NCBI GenBank assembly: GCA_002773575.1
Contig: PFAT01000050.1
Location: forward strand, 1 to 8,126
DNA length: 8,126 bases
Source: Candidatus Falkowbacteria bacterium CG10_big_fil_rev_8_21_14_0_10_44_15
Lineage (GTDB): Bacteria; Patescibacteriota; Patescibacteriia; Patescibacteriales; XYC2-FULL-47-12
Reading direction: 5' to 3'
The notes under the pieces are model-generated. The model saw only the letters and a list, made by a program, of their open reading frames with translations, did not search any database and was not told the DNA's origin. This document shows, piece after piece, positions 1 through 5,841 of this stretch. How positions within the stretch are numbered: the stretch's first letter is position 1; the number at the start of each line of letters is the position of its first letter. The translations under genes and the position numbers were made by a program.

Positions 1-322
1 AGAACTTCAGCAAACTGAAAGCAAACGCGCCGAAGTGATAAAAAAAGCAAAACAGGAAGCTAACGAACTTTTAGCCGAAGTGGAGCGCCAAGGCGAAACG
101 CGCCGGCACGAGATGACAGCCAAAGCCAAAGAAGAAATTGCTAAAATCGTCGCTAAAACCAAAGCCGATTTAGCGATTGACAAAGCAATAATGCTCAAGC
201 ACGTTAAGGAAGAGGCGGCGGAAATGGTAGTGAGCGCGGTAGAAAAAGTTTTGGGTAAACAAATTACTAACGCCGATGACAAAAAATTTATAGAAGAGGC
301 GGTGAAGGAAGTTAAGAAATAA
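1..322 (+). CDS. atpF: F-type ATP synthase subunit b, C-terminal part (5' truncated by window edge)
   Basis: The frame is open from base 2 to a TAA at 320-322 and gives 106 residues; the start and the N-terminal membrane helix lie upstream of the window. A GTG at 35 could be read as a start but is only an internal valine codon. The visible part is a long, highly charged, alanine-, lysine- and glutamate-rich helix, as expected for the peripheral-stalk dimer, and it ends in a segment with VEKVLGKQI and FIEEAVKEV that resembles the C-terminal end of bacterial b subunits, where b meets delta. Subunit b joins the membrane Fo sector to the F1 head and resists rotation. It lies 16 bases before atpH in the usual order b-delta-alpha. 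The identification rests on coiled-coil character plus position; confidence is high because the next genes are unambiguous. Confidence 0.88.
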   Translation, partial: ELQQTESKRAEVIKKAKQEANELLAEVERQGETRRHEMTAKAKEEIAKIVAKTKADLAIDKAIMLKHVKEEAAEMVVSAVEKVLGKQITNADDKKFIEEAVKEVKK

Positions 323-338
323 AATAGATTGTCAAATT

Positions 339-746
339 ATGAAAGTCAGTTTTAAACAATACGCTCAATCACTGTACGCCGTTGTCAGGGAAGCGGAATC
401 CGACGGCGATATTAAGGCGGCAGTTGAAAATTTCGTTAAAATAATTGCGGCGCGAAGAGATTTAGGCAAAACGATGAGAATTATTGCGGAGTTTGAAAAA
501 ATTTGGAATGAGGAACGGGGGATAACGGAGGGCGAGTTAATCAGCGCCAGAGAATTAGATAAAGAAATCGTTGCCTTGTTGCATAATTACATCGTTAAAT
601 TGCTGTCCGTGAAAAAAGAGGTTAAATTAGAGAACAAAATTGATAAAAGTATTTTAGGCGGATTTGTGGCAAAAGTTGGCGATACGGTGGTTGACGGCAG
701 TGTTAAACGGCAATTAGAAAGTTTAAAAAATGAATTAGCAAGTTAA
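339..746 (+). CDS. atpH: F-type ATP synthase subunit delta, short form
   Basis: This gene encodes a 135-residue delta (OSCP-type) subunit, which sits on top of F1 and binds the b stalk. The N-terminal part opens with a YAQSLYAVV segment like the family's YAxALF start. The SAREL segment (69-73) and the C-terminal block IDKSILGGFVAKVGD (101-115) followed by VVDGSV (117-122) and a final LESLKNEL helix are the family's best conserved parts. Most bacterial delta subunits are about 175-180 residues, so about 40 residues are missing, apparently from the N-terminal helical bundle, while the C-terminal block is intact. The frame is continuous, so this looks like a natural short form rather than a frameshift. 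ATG 339 is chosen because it gives the conserved N-terminus right after atpF. No Shine-Dalgarno site is visible in the 16-base spacer, so translational coupling to atpF is plausible. Confidence 0.9.
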   Translation: MKVSFKQYAQSLYAVVREAESDGDIKAAVENFVKIIAARRDLGKTMRIIAEFEKIWNEERGITEGELISARELDKEIVALLHNYIVKLLSVKKEVKLENKIDKSILGGFVAKVGDTVVDGSVKRQLESLKNELAS

Positions 747-757
747 ATAAGCACTCC

Positions 758-778
758 TACTAATTACTAATCACTATG
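758..778 (+). repeat. Degenerate 7-base tandem repeat between atpH and atpA
   Basis: Two exact copies of TACTAAT (758-764, 765-771) are followed by a degenerate third unit, CACTATG (772-778). The same motif with C for T at the first base recurs as two ACTAATC units before atpD. The repeat fills much of the 69-base spacer between atpH and atpA and lies just upstream of the -10 box. Confidence 0.6.
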
Positions 779-781
779 TTT

Positions 782-790
782 TGATATAAT
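782..790 (+). promoter_or_regulatory. Extended -10 promoter element upstream of atpA
   Basis: TGATATAAT is a perfect extended -10 element: TG, one base, then TATAAT at 785-790. No good -35 hexamer is seen 17 bases upstream, which is acceptable for extended -10 promoters. Transcription would start near 797-798, giving a leader of about 18 bases before ATG 816. A 9-base inverted repeat (758-766 with 787-795) overlaps the box. This is an inference from sequence; read-through from atpH could also supply atpA. Confidence 0.5.
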
Positions 791-815
791 TAGTAAGGGA
801 TGAAAGTAATCATAT

Positions 816-2333
816 ATGCGAACCAAAGAATTCATCGTCGAACAATTAAAGCAACAAATCAGTGATTTTAAAAGCGAAATTAAGGCAGAAAAAGTCGGCA
901 CGGTCGTAGAAGTCGGGGATGGCATCGCGCGCATTAGCGGTTTATCAGAAGTAATGTCCAGCGAAATGTTGGAGTTTTATTCTGGCGGAGAAAAAATTTA
1001 CGGCGTGGCGCTCAACTTGGAAGAAGACACGGTGGGAGCGATTATTTTGGGCGATTATTTGAAAATAAAAGAAGGGGATACGGTAAAATGCACTAATAAA
1101 ATTTTGCAGGTGCCGGTAGGGGAAGCGGTCGTGGGGCGCGTAGTTAATCCGTTAGGGCAGCCGTTAGACGGCAAAGGGGAGATAAAATCCGATAAATTTT
1201 ATCCGATTGAAAAAATCGCGCCCGGCGTAATTACCCGCGAATCAGTCAAACAGCCGGTGCAAACCGGCATCAAGGCGATTGACGCGATGATTCCGATCGG
1301 CCGCGGGCAGCGCGAGTTAATTATCGGCGACCGCCAAACCGGAAAAACCGCGATTGCAGTTGACGCCATTGTTAATCAACAAGGGCAAGGAATCAAATGC
1401 ATTTATGTGGCTATCGGCCAAAAAGAAAGCAAGGTCGCGCGCATTGTGGCCGAATTGGAACAGCGCGGAGCGCTTGCCTATACGACGGTTGTTTTGGCTG
1501 GCGCCTCCACGCCCGCATCGTTAGCCTATATCGCCCCTTACGCCGGCTGCGCCATGGGCGAATATTTTATGGATAAGGGCGAGGACGTTTTAGTGGTGTA
1601 TGACGATTTGTCAAAGCACGCCGTCGCTTACCGCCAGATTTCGTTGCTCTTGCGCCGGCCGCCCGGGCGCGAAGCTTATCCGGGCGACGTATTTTATTTG
1701 CATTCAAGGTTGCTTGAGCGCGCGGCGAAGTTAAATAAAGATTACGGCGGCGGCTCGTTAACGGCGTTGCCGATTATTGAAACGCAAGCCGGCGACGTAT
1801 CGGCCTATATTCCCACTAACGTCATTTCCATTACCGACGGGCAGATTTTTCTGGAAACCGATTTGTTTTATCAAGGCATCCGGCCGGCGCTGAACGTCGG
1901 CATTTCAGTTTCGCGCGTCGGCTCCAGCGCGCAGATTAAAGCGATGAAAAAGGTGGCGGGCAAAATGAAATTGGACTTTGCCCAGTACCGCGAATTGGCC
2001 GCCTTTGCCCAGTTTGGCTCGGACTTAGACGAAGAAACCAAGAAAAAATTAGAGCGCGGCAAACGGCTGACGGAAATATTCAAGCAGGGCCAGTACGCGC
2101 CGGTACCGGTCGCCAATCAAGTGTTGATATTTTTCGCGGCTAACGAGGGACTGCTGGATGACTTGCCGGTAAATAAAATTCGTGAGTTTGAACAGGGTTT
2201 GTATAAATACGCCGACGCGCACGCTAAAGCAGTTCTTAGTGAAGTTGAAAAAACGGGAGAGTTGAATGATAAAATAATTGAGAAAATGAAGAAGTTAATT
2301 ATTAAGTATAAAGAAGGATTTATGACAGATTAA
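816..2333 (+). CDS. atpA: F-type ATP synthase subunit alpha
   Basis: This 505-residue protein is the non-catalytic nucleotide-binding subunit of the F1 hexamer and has the usual family length. It shows the N-terminal beta-barrel domain (about 25-95, with VGDGIARISGL), then the P-loop GDRQTGKT at 171-178. The IGQKESKVA segment that follows has glutamine where beta has its catalytic glutamate, which marks it as alpha. The nucleotide-domain segment YDDLSKHAVAYRQ and the signature PALNVGISVS followed by RVGSSAQ are also present, ahead of a helical C-terminal domain. ATG 816 gives the expected N-terminus (MRTKEFIVEQL). The ribosome site is weak: an AAGGGA at 795-800 is too far, and GAAAG at 802-806 is a poor match. 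The gene has its own candidate extended -10 promoter. No hairpin terminator is visible between its stop and the converging small gene. Confidence 0.98.
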   Translation: MRTKEFIVEQLKQQISDFKSEIKAEKVGTVVEVGDGIARISGLSEVMSSEMLEFYSGGEKIYGVALNLEEDTVGAIILGDYLKIKEGDTVKCTNKILQVPVGEAVVGRVVNPLGQPLDGKGEIKSDKFYPIEKIAPGVITRESVKQPVQTGIKAIDAMIPIGRGQRELIIGDRQTGKTAIAVDAIVNQQGQGIKCIYVAIGQKESKVARIVAELEQRGALAYTTVVLAGASTPASLAYIAPYAGCAMGEYFMDKGEDVLVVYDDLSKHAVAYRQISLLLRRPPGREAYPGDVFYLHSRLLERAAKLNKDYGGGSLTALPIIETQAGDVSAYIPTNVISITDGQIFLETDLFYQGIRPALNVGISVSRVGSSAQIKAMKKVAGKMKLDFAQYRELAAFAQFGSDLDEETKKKLERGKRLTEIFKQGQYAPVPVANQVLIFFAANEGLLDDLPVNKIREFEQGLYKYADAHAKAVLSEVEKTGELNDKIIEKMKKLIIKYKEGFMTD

Positions 2334-2336
2334 CTT

Positions 2337-2351
2337 GGATATTAGGATATA
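2337..2351 (+). repeat. GGATATT-type repeat remnant just after atpA
   Basis: GGATATT at 2337-2343 and GGATATA at 2345-2351 lie within 20 bases of the atpA stop codon. GGATATT is the exact reverse complement of AATATCC, the unit repeated four times inside the helicase gene at 7137-7164. With only two units, one imperfect, this could be chance; the link to the larger array is an inference. Confidence 0.35.
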
Positions 2352-2364
2352 ACAAAGCAGGAAT

Positions 2365-2544
2365 TTAACTGTTGGGGGTGTCTCTATCAATAGCAAGCGC
2401 CGATCCCCCGCTAATCACGACGAGACTGGCATAGAATATAATTGGGAAATCGTTCGGAAGAAAATAAGTTGCAATTACTCCTCCCAAGATGCCTACTAAC
2501 CAAGATGCTAACACGATTTTTTTGTTTATCACGGCGATTATCAT
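2365..2544 (-). CDS. Small two-helix membrane protein of unknown function, opposite strand within the atp cluster
   Basis: I do not recognise this 59-residue protein. It has two clear hydrophobic segments, about residues 9-29 (with LVGILGGVIATYF) and 33-52 (with IIFYASLVVISGG), joined by a short LPND turn, so it is predicted to be a hairpin in the inner membrane. The lysines before the first helix suggest both ends face the cytoplasm. The start at 2544 is preferred over an in-frame ATG at 2610 because it is preceded by AAAGGAG (minus strand, 2562-2556) with 11 bases of spacing and puts the first helix near the N-terminus. A promoter-like pair lies upstream on the minus strand. The gene converges on atpA, with only 31 bases between the stop codons, and diverges from atpG. 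Small glycine-rich two-helix proteins such as AtpI/AtpZ occur with ATP synthase genes, but no motif here supports that name. Confidence 0.6.
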   Translation of the reverse strand: MIIAVINKKIVLASWLVGILGGVIATYFLPNDFPIIFYASLVVISGGSALAIDRDTPNS

Positions 2545-2630
2545 GGCGTCTCTTTCTCCTTTGCAAATGAAATGGTGGACACTAATCAATTTTTTTCCAT
2601 CCCATATCATCGAGATAGAAGCGGTAACTA

Positions 2631-2659
2631 CTTATAGAGGTTAACATTCTAAAGAACAA
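2631..2659 (-). promoter_or_regulatory. Candidate promoter for the small membrane-protein gene
   Basis: On the minus strand TTGTTC (2659-2654) and TATAAG (2636-2631) are separated by exactly 17 bases. The -10 matches consensus at five of six bases; the -35 matches only TTG. Transcription would begin near 2624, leaving a leader of about 80 bases before the start at 2544. Inferred from sequence only. Confidence 0.4.
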
Positions 2660-2754
2660 CATTTTTGCGCAAAGACCAATCTTTTCTCTCATTATTTTAT
2701 CCATTATCTTATCACCTTTCCTATCGTTTTGTTTCTTATATTTTATTTTTAGCA

Positions 2755-2767
2755 TATTATTTATATT
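2755..2767 (+). promoter_or_regulatory. Candidate -10 region before atpG, near-leaderless
   Basis: The 135 bases before atpG (2640-2775) contain no gene I can support and are T-rich on the plus strand. Two -10-like boxes occur: TATTAT (2755-2760) and TATATT (2762-2767). No convincing -35 is present; TTGTTT at 2729-2734 is 20 bases from the first box. From the second box transcription would start at or next to ATG 2776, giving a leaderless transcript. Because an opposite-strand gene separates atpG from atpA, some local promoter is likely to be needed. Confidence 0.35.
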
Positions 2768-2775
2768 TTGTCAAT

Positions 2776-3774
2776 ATGGCATCTACGCGCGACATCACCC
2801 GACGAATAAAATCAGTCAAAAACACCAAAAAAGTTACCAAAGCGATGGAGCTGGTTTCGGCTGCCAAAATGCGAAAAGCCGTGGAAGCCGTGTTGAAAAC
2901 CAGAAGCTACGCTAATTTAAGCTGGCTGACCGTAATAAATTTGGCTAAAATAGCGCAGAAAGACAACGGCCTGCACGAACTGTTAAATCAGCGCCGAGAG
3001 GTAAAAAAAATCGGCATTATTTTAATTACCTCCAACCGCGGGCTTTGCGGCGGTTTTAATGCCAATATTATTAATAAGGCCGTAAATGACCCCGCCCTAA
3101 CCCCCGGTGATCCCGCAGTACTGCGGGATGGGGCAGGTCTCTCCTTACTAAGAGGAGGGGAAAAACCGGAAGTTGAATTTGTGATACTGGGGAAAAAAGG
3201 CGCAGCGGCGCACCGCCGTTTCGGTTTTAATTTAGCGGCTGAATTTGCCAAGCCGGATGTGGTTACGCAAGTAGCCGAAGTATTGCCCGTAGCGAAGATG
3301 ATTATCAAAGATTATTTAGCCGGCAAATATGACAAAATTATGTTGGCTTATACCGATTTTGTTTCTACCATTAAGCAAGCGCCGCGGGTTAAGCAGCTTT
3401 TACCCATAAATTTAAGCGAGGCGGATGAGCGTTTGGGCACAGTCGGCAAAGGCGATGAAGCGGGCAAGGCCAAAGAAATTATCGCCCAAAAGCAGGAAAA
3501 ATATTTTGCCGGACAAGAATATATTTTTGAACCAAATCCAAGAGAAGTTTTAAACGAAATGATCCCCCGCTTGCTGGAAATACAAATGTTCCAAGCGCTG
3601 CTGGAATCAAACGCGTCCGAACACAGCGCGCGGATGGTAGCGATGCGTAATGCCAGTGACGCGGCGGACGACATGGTTGATGACCTGACGCTCTACTACA
3701 ACAAAGCGCGGCAGGCGAATATTACGCGCGAGATTGCGGAAGTAGTGGGTGGCGCTCAAGCTTTGCAACGTTAA
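2776..3774 (+). CDS. atpG: F-type ATP synthase subunit gamma, with an internal repeat-derived insertion
   Basis: Gamma is the central rotor shaft of F1. The 332-residue product has the conserved N-terminal helix (ASTRDITRRIKSV, then TKAMELVSAAKMRKA at 22-35), the Rossmann-like core with LITSNRGLCGGFNANI (83-98), and the conserved C-terminal helix with SEHSARMVAMRNASDAA (281-297) ending in TREIAEVVGGAQAL. ATG 2776 matches the family start; the same frame is open back to a TTG at 2665, but that extension is a low-complexity T-rich translation. The protein is about 40-45 residues longer than the usual 285-290. Part of this is an insert at about residues 105-130 encoded by a GC-rich palindromic repeat; the rest is mostly a long charged segment at about 212-246 before IFEPNPREVL. 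No Shine-Dalgarno site is seen, fitting a near-leaderless start. The frame through the insert is intact, so the gene is probably functional. Confidence 0.96.
   Translation: MASTRDITRRIKSVKNTKKVTKAMELVSAAKMRKAVEAVLKTRSYANLSWLTVINLAKIAQKDNGLHELLNQRREVKKIGIILITSNRGLCGGFNANIINKAVNDPALTPGDPAVLRDGAGLSLLRGGEKPEVEFVILGKKGAAAHRRFGFNLAAEFAKPDVVTQVAEVLPVAKMIIKDYLAGKYDKIMLAYTDFVSTIKQAPRVKQLLPINLSEADERLGTVGKGDEAGKAKEIIAQKQEKYFAGQEYIFEPNPREVLNEMIPRLLEIQMFQALLESNASEHSARMVAMRNASDAADDMVDDLTLYYNKARQANITREIAEVVGGAQALQR
3091..3162 (+). repeat. GC-rich palindromic element inserted in frame within atpG
   Basis: The segment contains a perfect 20-base palindrome at 3110-3129 (arm ATCCCGCAGT and its reverse complement) and a second, imperfect hairpin at 3138-3160 built on CTCCT (3141-3145) and AGGAG (3153-3157), with CTTACTAAG at its centre. 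It is flanked by CCCCC on the left (3101-3105) and GGGG on the right (3157-3160). It is richer in C and G runs than the surrounding gene and translates to residues of about 105-130, a stretch not present in ordinary gamma subunits. The exact ends are estimated by eye from where family-like sequence stops and resumes (NANIIN before, VEFVILGKKG after). Confidence 0.65.
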
Positions 3775-3804
3775 TTACGCGAATCGAATAATAAACGAAT
3801 TTTC

Positions 3805-3818
3805 ACTAATCACTAATC
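3805..3818 (+). repeat. Two-unit 7-base tandem repeat before atpD
   Basis: ACTAATC occurs twice in direct tandem (3805-3811, 3812-3818), 11 bases before the atpD start. It matches the TACTAAT units found before atpA except for the C-for-T change and phase. It occupies the spot where a Shine-Dalgarno site would be expected, and none is visible. Confidence 0.5.
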
Positions 3819-3829
3819 AAAGAAATAAT

Positions 3830-5200
3830 ATGTCAAATGTCGGAAAAATAAAACAAATCATCGGCGCGGTCGTTGACGTTGAATTTGACGGCGAACTGCC
3901 AAAACTTTACAGCGCGCTGGAAGTGAAAAACAAAGAAAAAAAGTTAGTGCTGGAAGTGGAACAGCATATCGGCCAAAACCGAGTGCGCACGGTAGCCATG
4001 GGCTCAACCGACGGGCTGAAGCGCAATTTGGAAGTTACTGATACCGGCGCGCCCATTTCCATTCCGGTAGGCGAAGAAACTTTAGGGCGAATTTTTAATG
4101 TTTTAGGCGAGGCAGTGGACGGCGGCAAACCGGTAACCGTCGGCAAGCGATACCCGATTCATCGCCCCGCGCCTGCATTTACCGAACAATCAACCAAAAC
4201 GGAAATTTTAGAAACCGGCATTAAAGTCATTGACTTGATTTGCCCGATCGTCAAAGGCGGGAAAGTCGGACTTTTCGGCGGCGCCGGCGTAGGCAAAACG
4301 GTCATTATCCAGGAGTTAATTCATAATATTGCCCAAGAACACGGCGGATATTCGGTATTTGCCGGCGTGGGCGAACGCACTCGCGAAGGCAATGACTTAT
4401 ACCACGAAATGAAGAATTCCGGAGTTTTAAACAAAGTAGCGATGGTTTTTGGCCAAATGAACGAGCCGCCGGGAGCGCGTTTGCGCGTCGGTTTAGCCGG
4501 GCTGGCAGTCGCCGAATATTTTCGCGATGAAAAAAATCAGGACGTTTTAATGTTTATTGATAATATTTTTCGTTTTACGCAGGCAGGAAGCGAAGTATCG
4601 GCGTTGCTCGGACGGATGCCGTCAGCGGTCGGCTATCAGCCGACTTTAGCGACTGAAATGGGCGAATTGCAGGAGCGCATTACTTCCACCAGCAAGGGCT
4701 CCATCACCTCGGTGCAAGCGGTGTATGTGCCGGCGGACGACTTGACTGACCCGGCGCCGGCGACCACTTTCGGCCACCTTGATTCAACGGTGGTGTTATC
4801 GCGCGCTTTGTCGGAACTGGGAATTTATCCGGCGGTAGATCCGCTTGATTCTTCCTCCACTATTTTAGACCCCAATATCGTCGGCGCCGAACATTACCGC
4901 GCGGCGCGCGAAGTGCAAAGAGTATTGCAGCGTTATAAAGATTTGCAGGACATTATCGCGATTTTAGGAATGGAAGAGCTCTCCGACGAAGATAAATTAA
5001 TCGTGGCGCGCGCCCGTAAAATCCAGAAATTTTTAAGCCAGCCGTTTTTTGTGGCGGAAGTTTTTACCGGACACGCCGGCGCTTATGTCAAGTTAGCCGA
5101 TACGATAAAAGGCTTGGCGGCGATTTTAGCCGGAGAGTATGATAATGCCAGTGAAGATAAATTTTACATGCGCGGGGATATTAAGGAAGTAAGAAGTTAG
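3830..5200 (+). CDS. atpD: F-type ATP synthase subunit beta (catalytic)
   Basis: This 456-residue protein is the catalytic subunit that makes or hydrolyses ATP. The N-terminal barrel (GKIKQIIGAVVDVEF) is followed by the P-loop GGAGVGKT at 150-157, the GERTREGNDL block at 181-190 with the catalytic glutamate at E182, the Walker B strand MFIDNIFRF at 241-249 with D244, and the signature PAVDPLDSSS at 334-343. A DELSEED-like loop reads MEELSDED at 381-388; this loop touches gamma and transmits torque. All catalytic residues are present. The frame is open upstream to 3749, overlapping the end of atpG, but ATG 3830 gives the normal family N-terminus (MSNVGKIKQI). The spacer after atpG is 55 bases, contains an ACTAATC repeat, and has no clear Shine-Dalgarno site. 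Co-transcription with atpG is likely. Confidence 0.98.
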   Translation: MSNVGKIKQIIGAVVDVEFDGELPKLYSALEVKNKEKKLVLEVEQHIGQNRVRTVAMGSTDGLKRNLEVTDTGAPISIPVGEETLGRIFNVLGEAVDGGKPVTVGKRYPIHRPAPAFTEQSTKTEILETGIKVIDLICPIVKGGKVGLFGGAGVGKTVIIQELIHNIAQEHGGYSVFAGVGERTREGNDLYHEMKNSGVLNKVAMVFGQMNEPPGARLRVGLAGLAVAEYFRDEKNQDVLMFIDNIFRFTQAGSEVSALLGRMPSAVGYQPTLATEMGELQERITSTSKGSITSVQAVYVPADDLTDPAPATTFGHLDSTVVLSRALSELGIYPAVDPLDSSSTILDPNIVGAEHYRAAREVQRVLQRYKDLQDIIAILGMEELSDEDKLIVARARKIQKFLSQPFFVAEVFTGHAGAYVKLADTIKGLAAILAGEYDNASEDKFYMRGDIKEVRS

Positions 5201-5205
5201 AAATT

Positions 5206-5250
5206 GTCATTGCGAGCGGAACGAAGTGGAGCGAGCGACGAAGCAATCCC
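5206..5250 (+). repeat. Dispersed GTCATTGCGAGC...GAAGCAATCCC repeat after atpD
   Basis: Starting five bases after the atpD stop, this 45-base element begins GTCATTGCGAGCG and ends CGACGAAGCAATCCC. The ends pair as ATTGC (5209-5213) with GCAAT (5243-5247), and the middle has repeated GAGCG/GAACGAAG blocks. From general knowledge, elements with these ends are common interspersed repeats in the intergenic regions of many unrelated bacterial genomes. It could act as an RNA hairpin between beta and epsilon, but no U-run follows it, so it is not a classical terminator. The rest of the 205-base gap (5251-5405) shows no gene I can support. Confidence 0.7.
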
Positions 5251-5392
5251 CTGAAAATATGAAAATAATTTTTACTGTCAGCTTTGGCGATTTTGCCAGC
5301 CAATCAGATAGAAGATGAACTTAAGGTGATTTGATGAATTTTTGTGGAGCGATAGAAAATTTTTGAAAATAAAAAAGGCCAGGTAAATTGTA

Positions 5393-5398
5393 TATAAT
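5393..5398 (+). promoter_or_regulatory. TATAAT box giving a probable leaderless atpC transcript
   Basis: A perfect TATAAT ends seven bases before the A of the atpC ATG at 5406, with a TG two bases upstream of the box. Normal -10 spacing would put the first transcribed base at 5405-5406, so the message would have essentially no leader. No Shine-Dalgarno site is present, which agrees. The nearest -35-like TTGAAA (5363-5368) is 24 bases away, too far to be convincing. AT-rich chance matches are possible. Confidence 0.45.
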
Positions 5399-5405
5399 AT
5401 AAATT

Positions 5406-5837
5406 ATGTCAACCATTCACTTTGAAATCGTTACCCCGGAAAAAGTAGTTCTGAAAGAAGAAGTGTTGCAGTTAACCGTGCCTACTAAAATGGGCGAAAT
5501 TACCATTCTGCCGCACCACATACCATTGGTGGCGAGTTTAATACCGGGCGTAATTGAAGTTAAAAAAACAAACAATGAGCTGGAAACGGTTGCCTTGTCC
5601 GGCGGCTTTATTGAGGTTTTACCGACCAAAGTAGTGATACTGGCGGACACGGCTGAACGGGCGGCGGACATTGACGAAGCGCGGGCGGAAGAAGCGCGCC
5701 AGCGCGCGGAAAAGTTGATGACGGAAAAAAGAGAAGAAGTTGATTTCTCCGCCGTGCAAGCCAAAATCGCTAAAGAGCTGGCGCGCGTCAAAGCGGTGCG
5801 GCGGCATCGCAACCGGCATATAATAAAAACTGATTAG
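5406..5837 (+). CDS. atpC: F-type ATP synthase subunit epsilon
   Basis: Epsilon binds the foot of gamma, couples F1 to the c-ring and can inhibit ATP hydrolysis. The 143-residue product has the usual two-part build: an N-terminal beta-sandwich (about 1-84) with the family pattern IHFEIVTPEKVV, then GEITILPHHIPLVASLIPGVIEV, SGGFIEVLPTKVVILADTAERA, and a C-terminal helical hairpin (about 88-135) rich in Ala, Glu and Arg. Length is normal and no key block is missing. It is separated from atpD by 205 bases containing a dispersed repeat and has its own TATAAT box directly before the ATG, so its expression may be partly independent of atpD. The last residues are basic (VRRHRNRH). An intrinsic terminator follows five bases after the stop, marking the end of the ATP synthase cluster. 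Confidence 0.95.
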   Translation: MSTIHFEIVTPEKVVLKEEVLQLTVPTKMGEITILPHHIPLVASLIPGVIEVKKTNNELETVALSGGFIEVLPTKVVILADTAERAADIDEARAEEARQRAEKLMTEKREEVDFSAVQAKIAKELARVKAVRRHRNRHIIKTD

Positions 5838-5841
5838 AAAT

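Noticed and set aside
339..746. Frameshift or assembly error explaining the short delta subunit
   Set aside because: The frame is continuous from the conserved start to the conserved C-terminus, and no missing segment was seen in other frames nearby.
2545..2610. Longer form of the opposite-strand small membrane protein starting at 2610
   Set aside because: The ribosome site AAAGGAG at 2562-2556 points to the start at 2544, and the extra 22 residues show no membrane or signal character.
2665..2775. N-terminal extension of the gamma subunit from a TTG start at 2665
   Set aside because: The added 37 residues are a low-complexity translation of T-rich intergenic DNA, and the family N-terminus begins exactly at ATG 2776.
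3749..3829. N-terminal extension of the beta subunit overlapping the end of atpG
   Set aside because: ATG 3830 gives the normal beta N-terminus; the extra 27 residues come from the atpG 3' end read in another frame and the repeat-bearing spacer.
5251..5405. Small gene or leader peptide in the gap before atpC (for example from an ATG near 5260)
   Set aside because: Only frames of about 20 codons or fewer with no ribosome site are present, and no family resemblance is visible.
5417..5812. Long minus-strand open frame opposite atpC, and similar minus-strand frames opposite atpF, atpA, atpG, atpD and the helicase gene
   Set aside because: They lie wholly or mostly within confidently identified genes, are rich in Ser/Ala/Arg as expected for reverse translations of coding DNA, and show no recognisable motifs.
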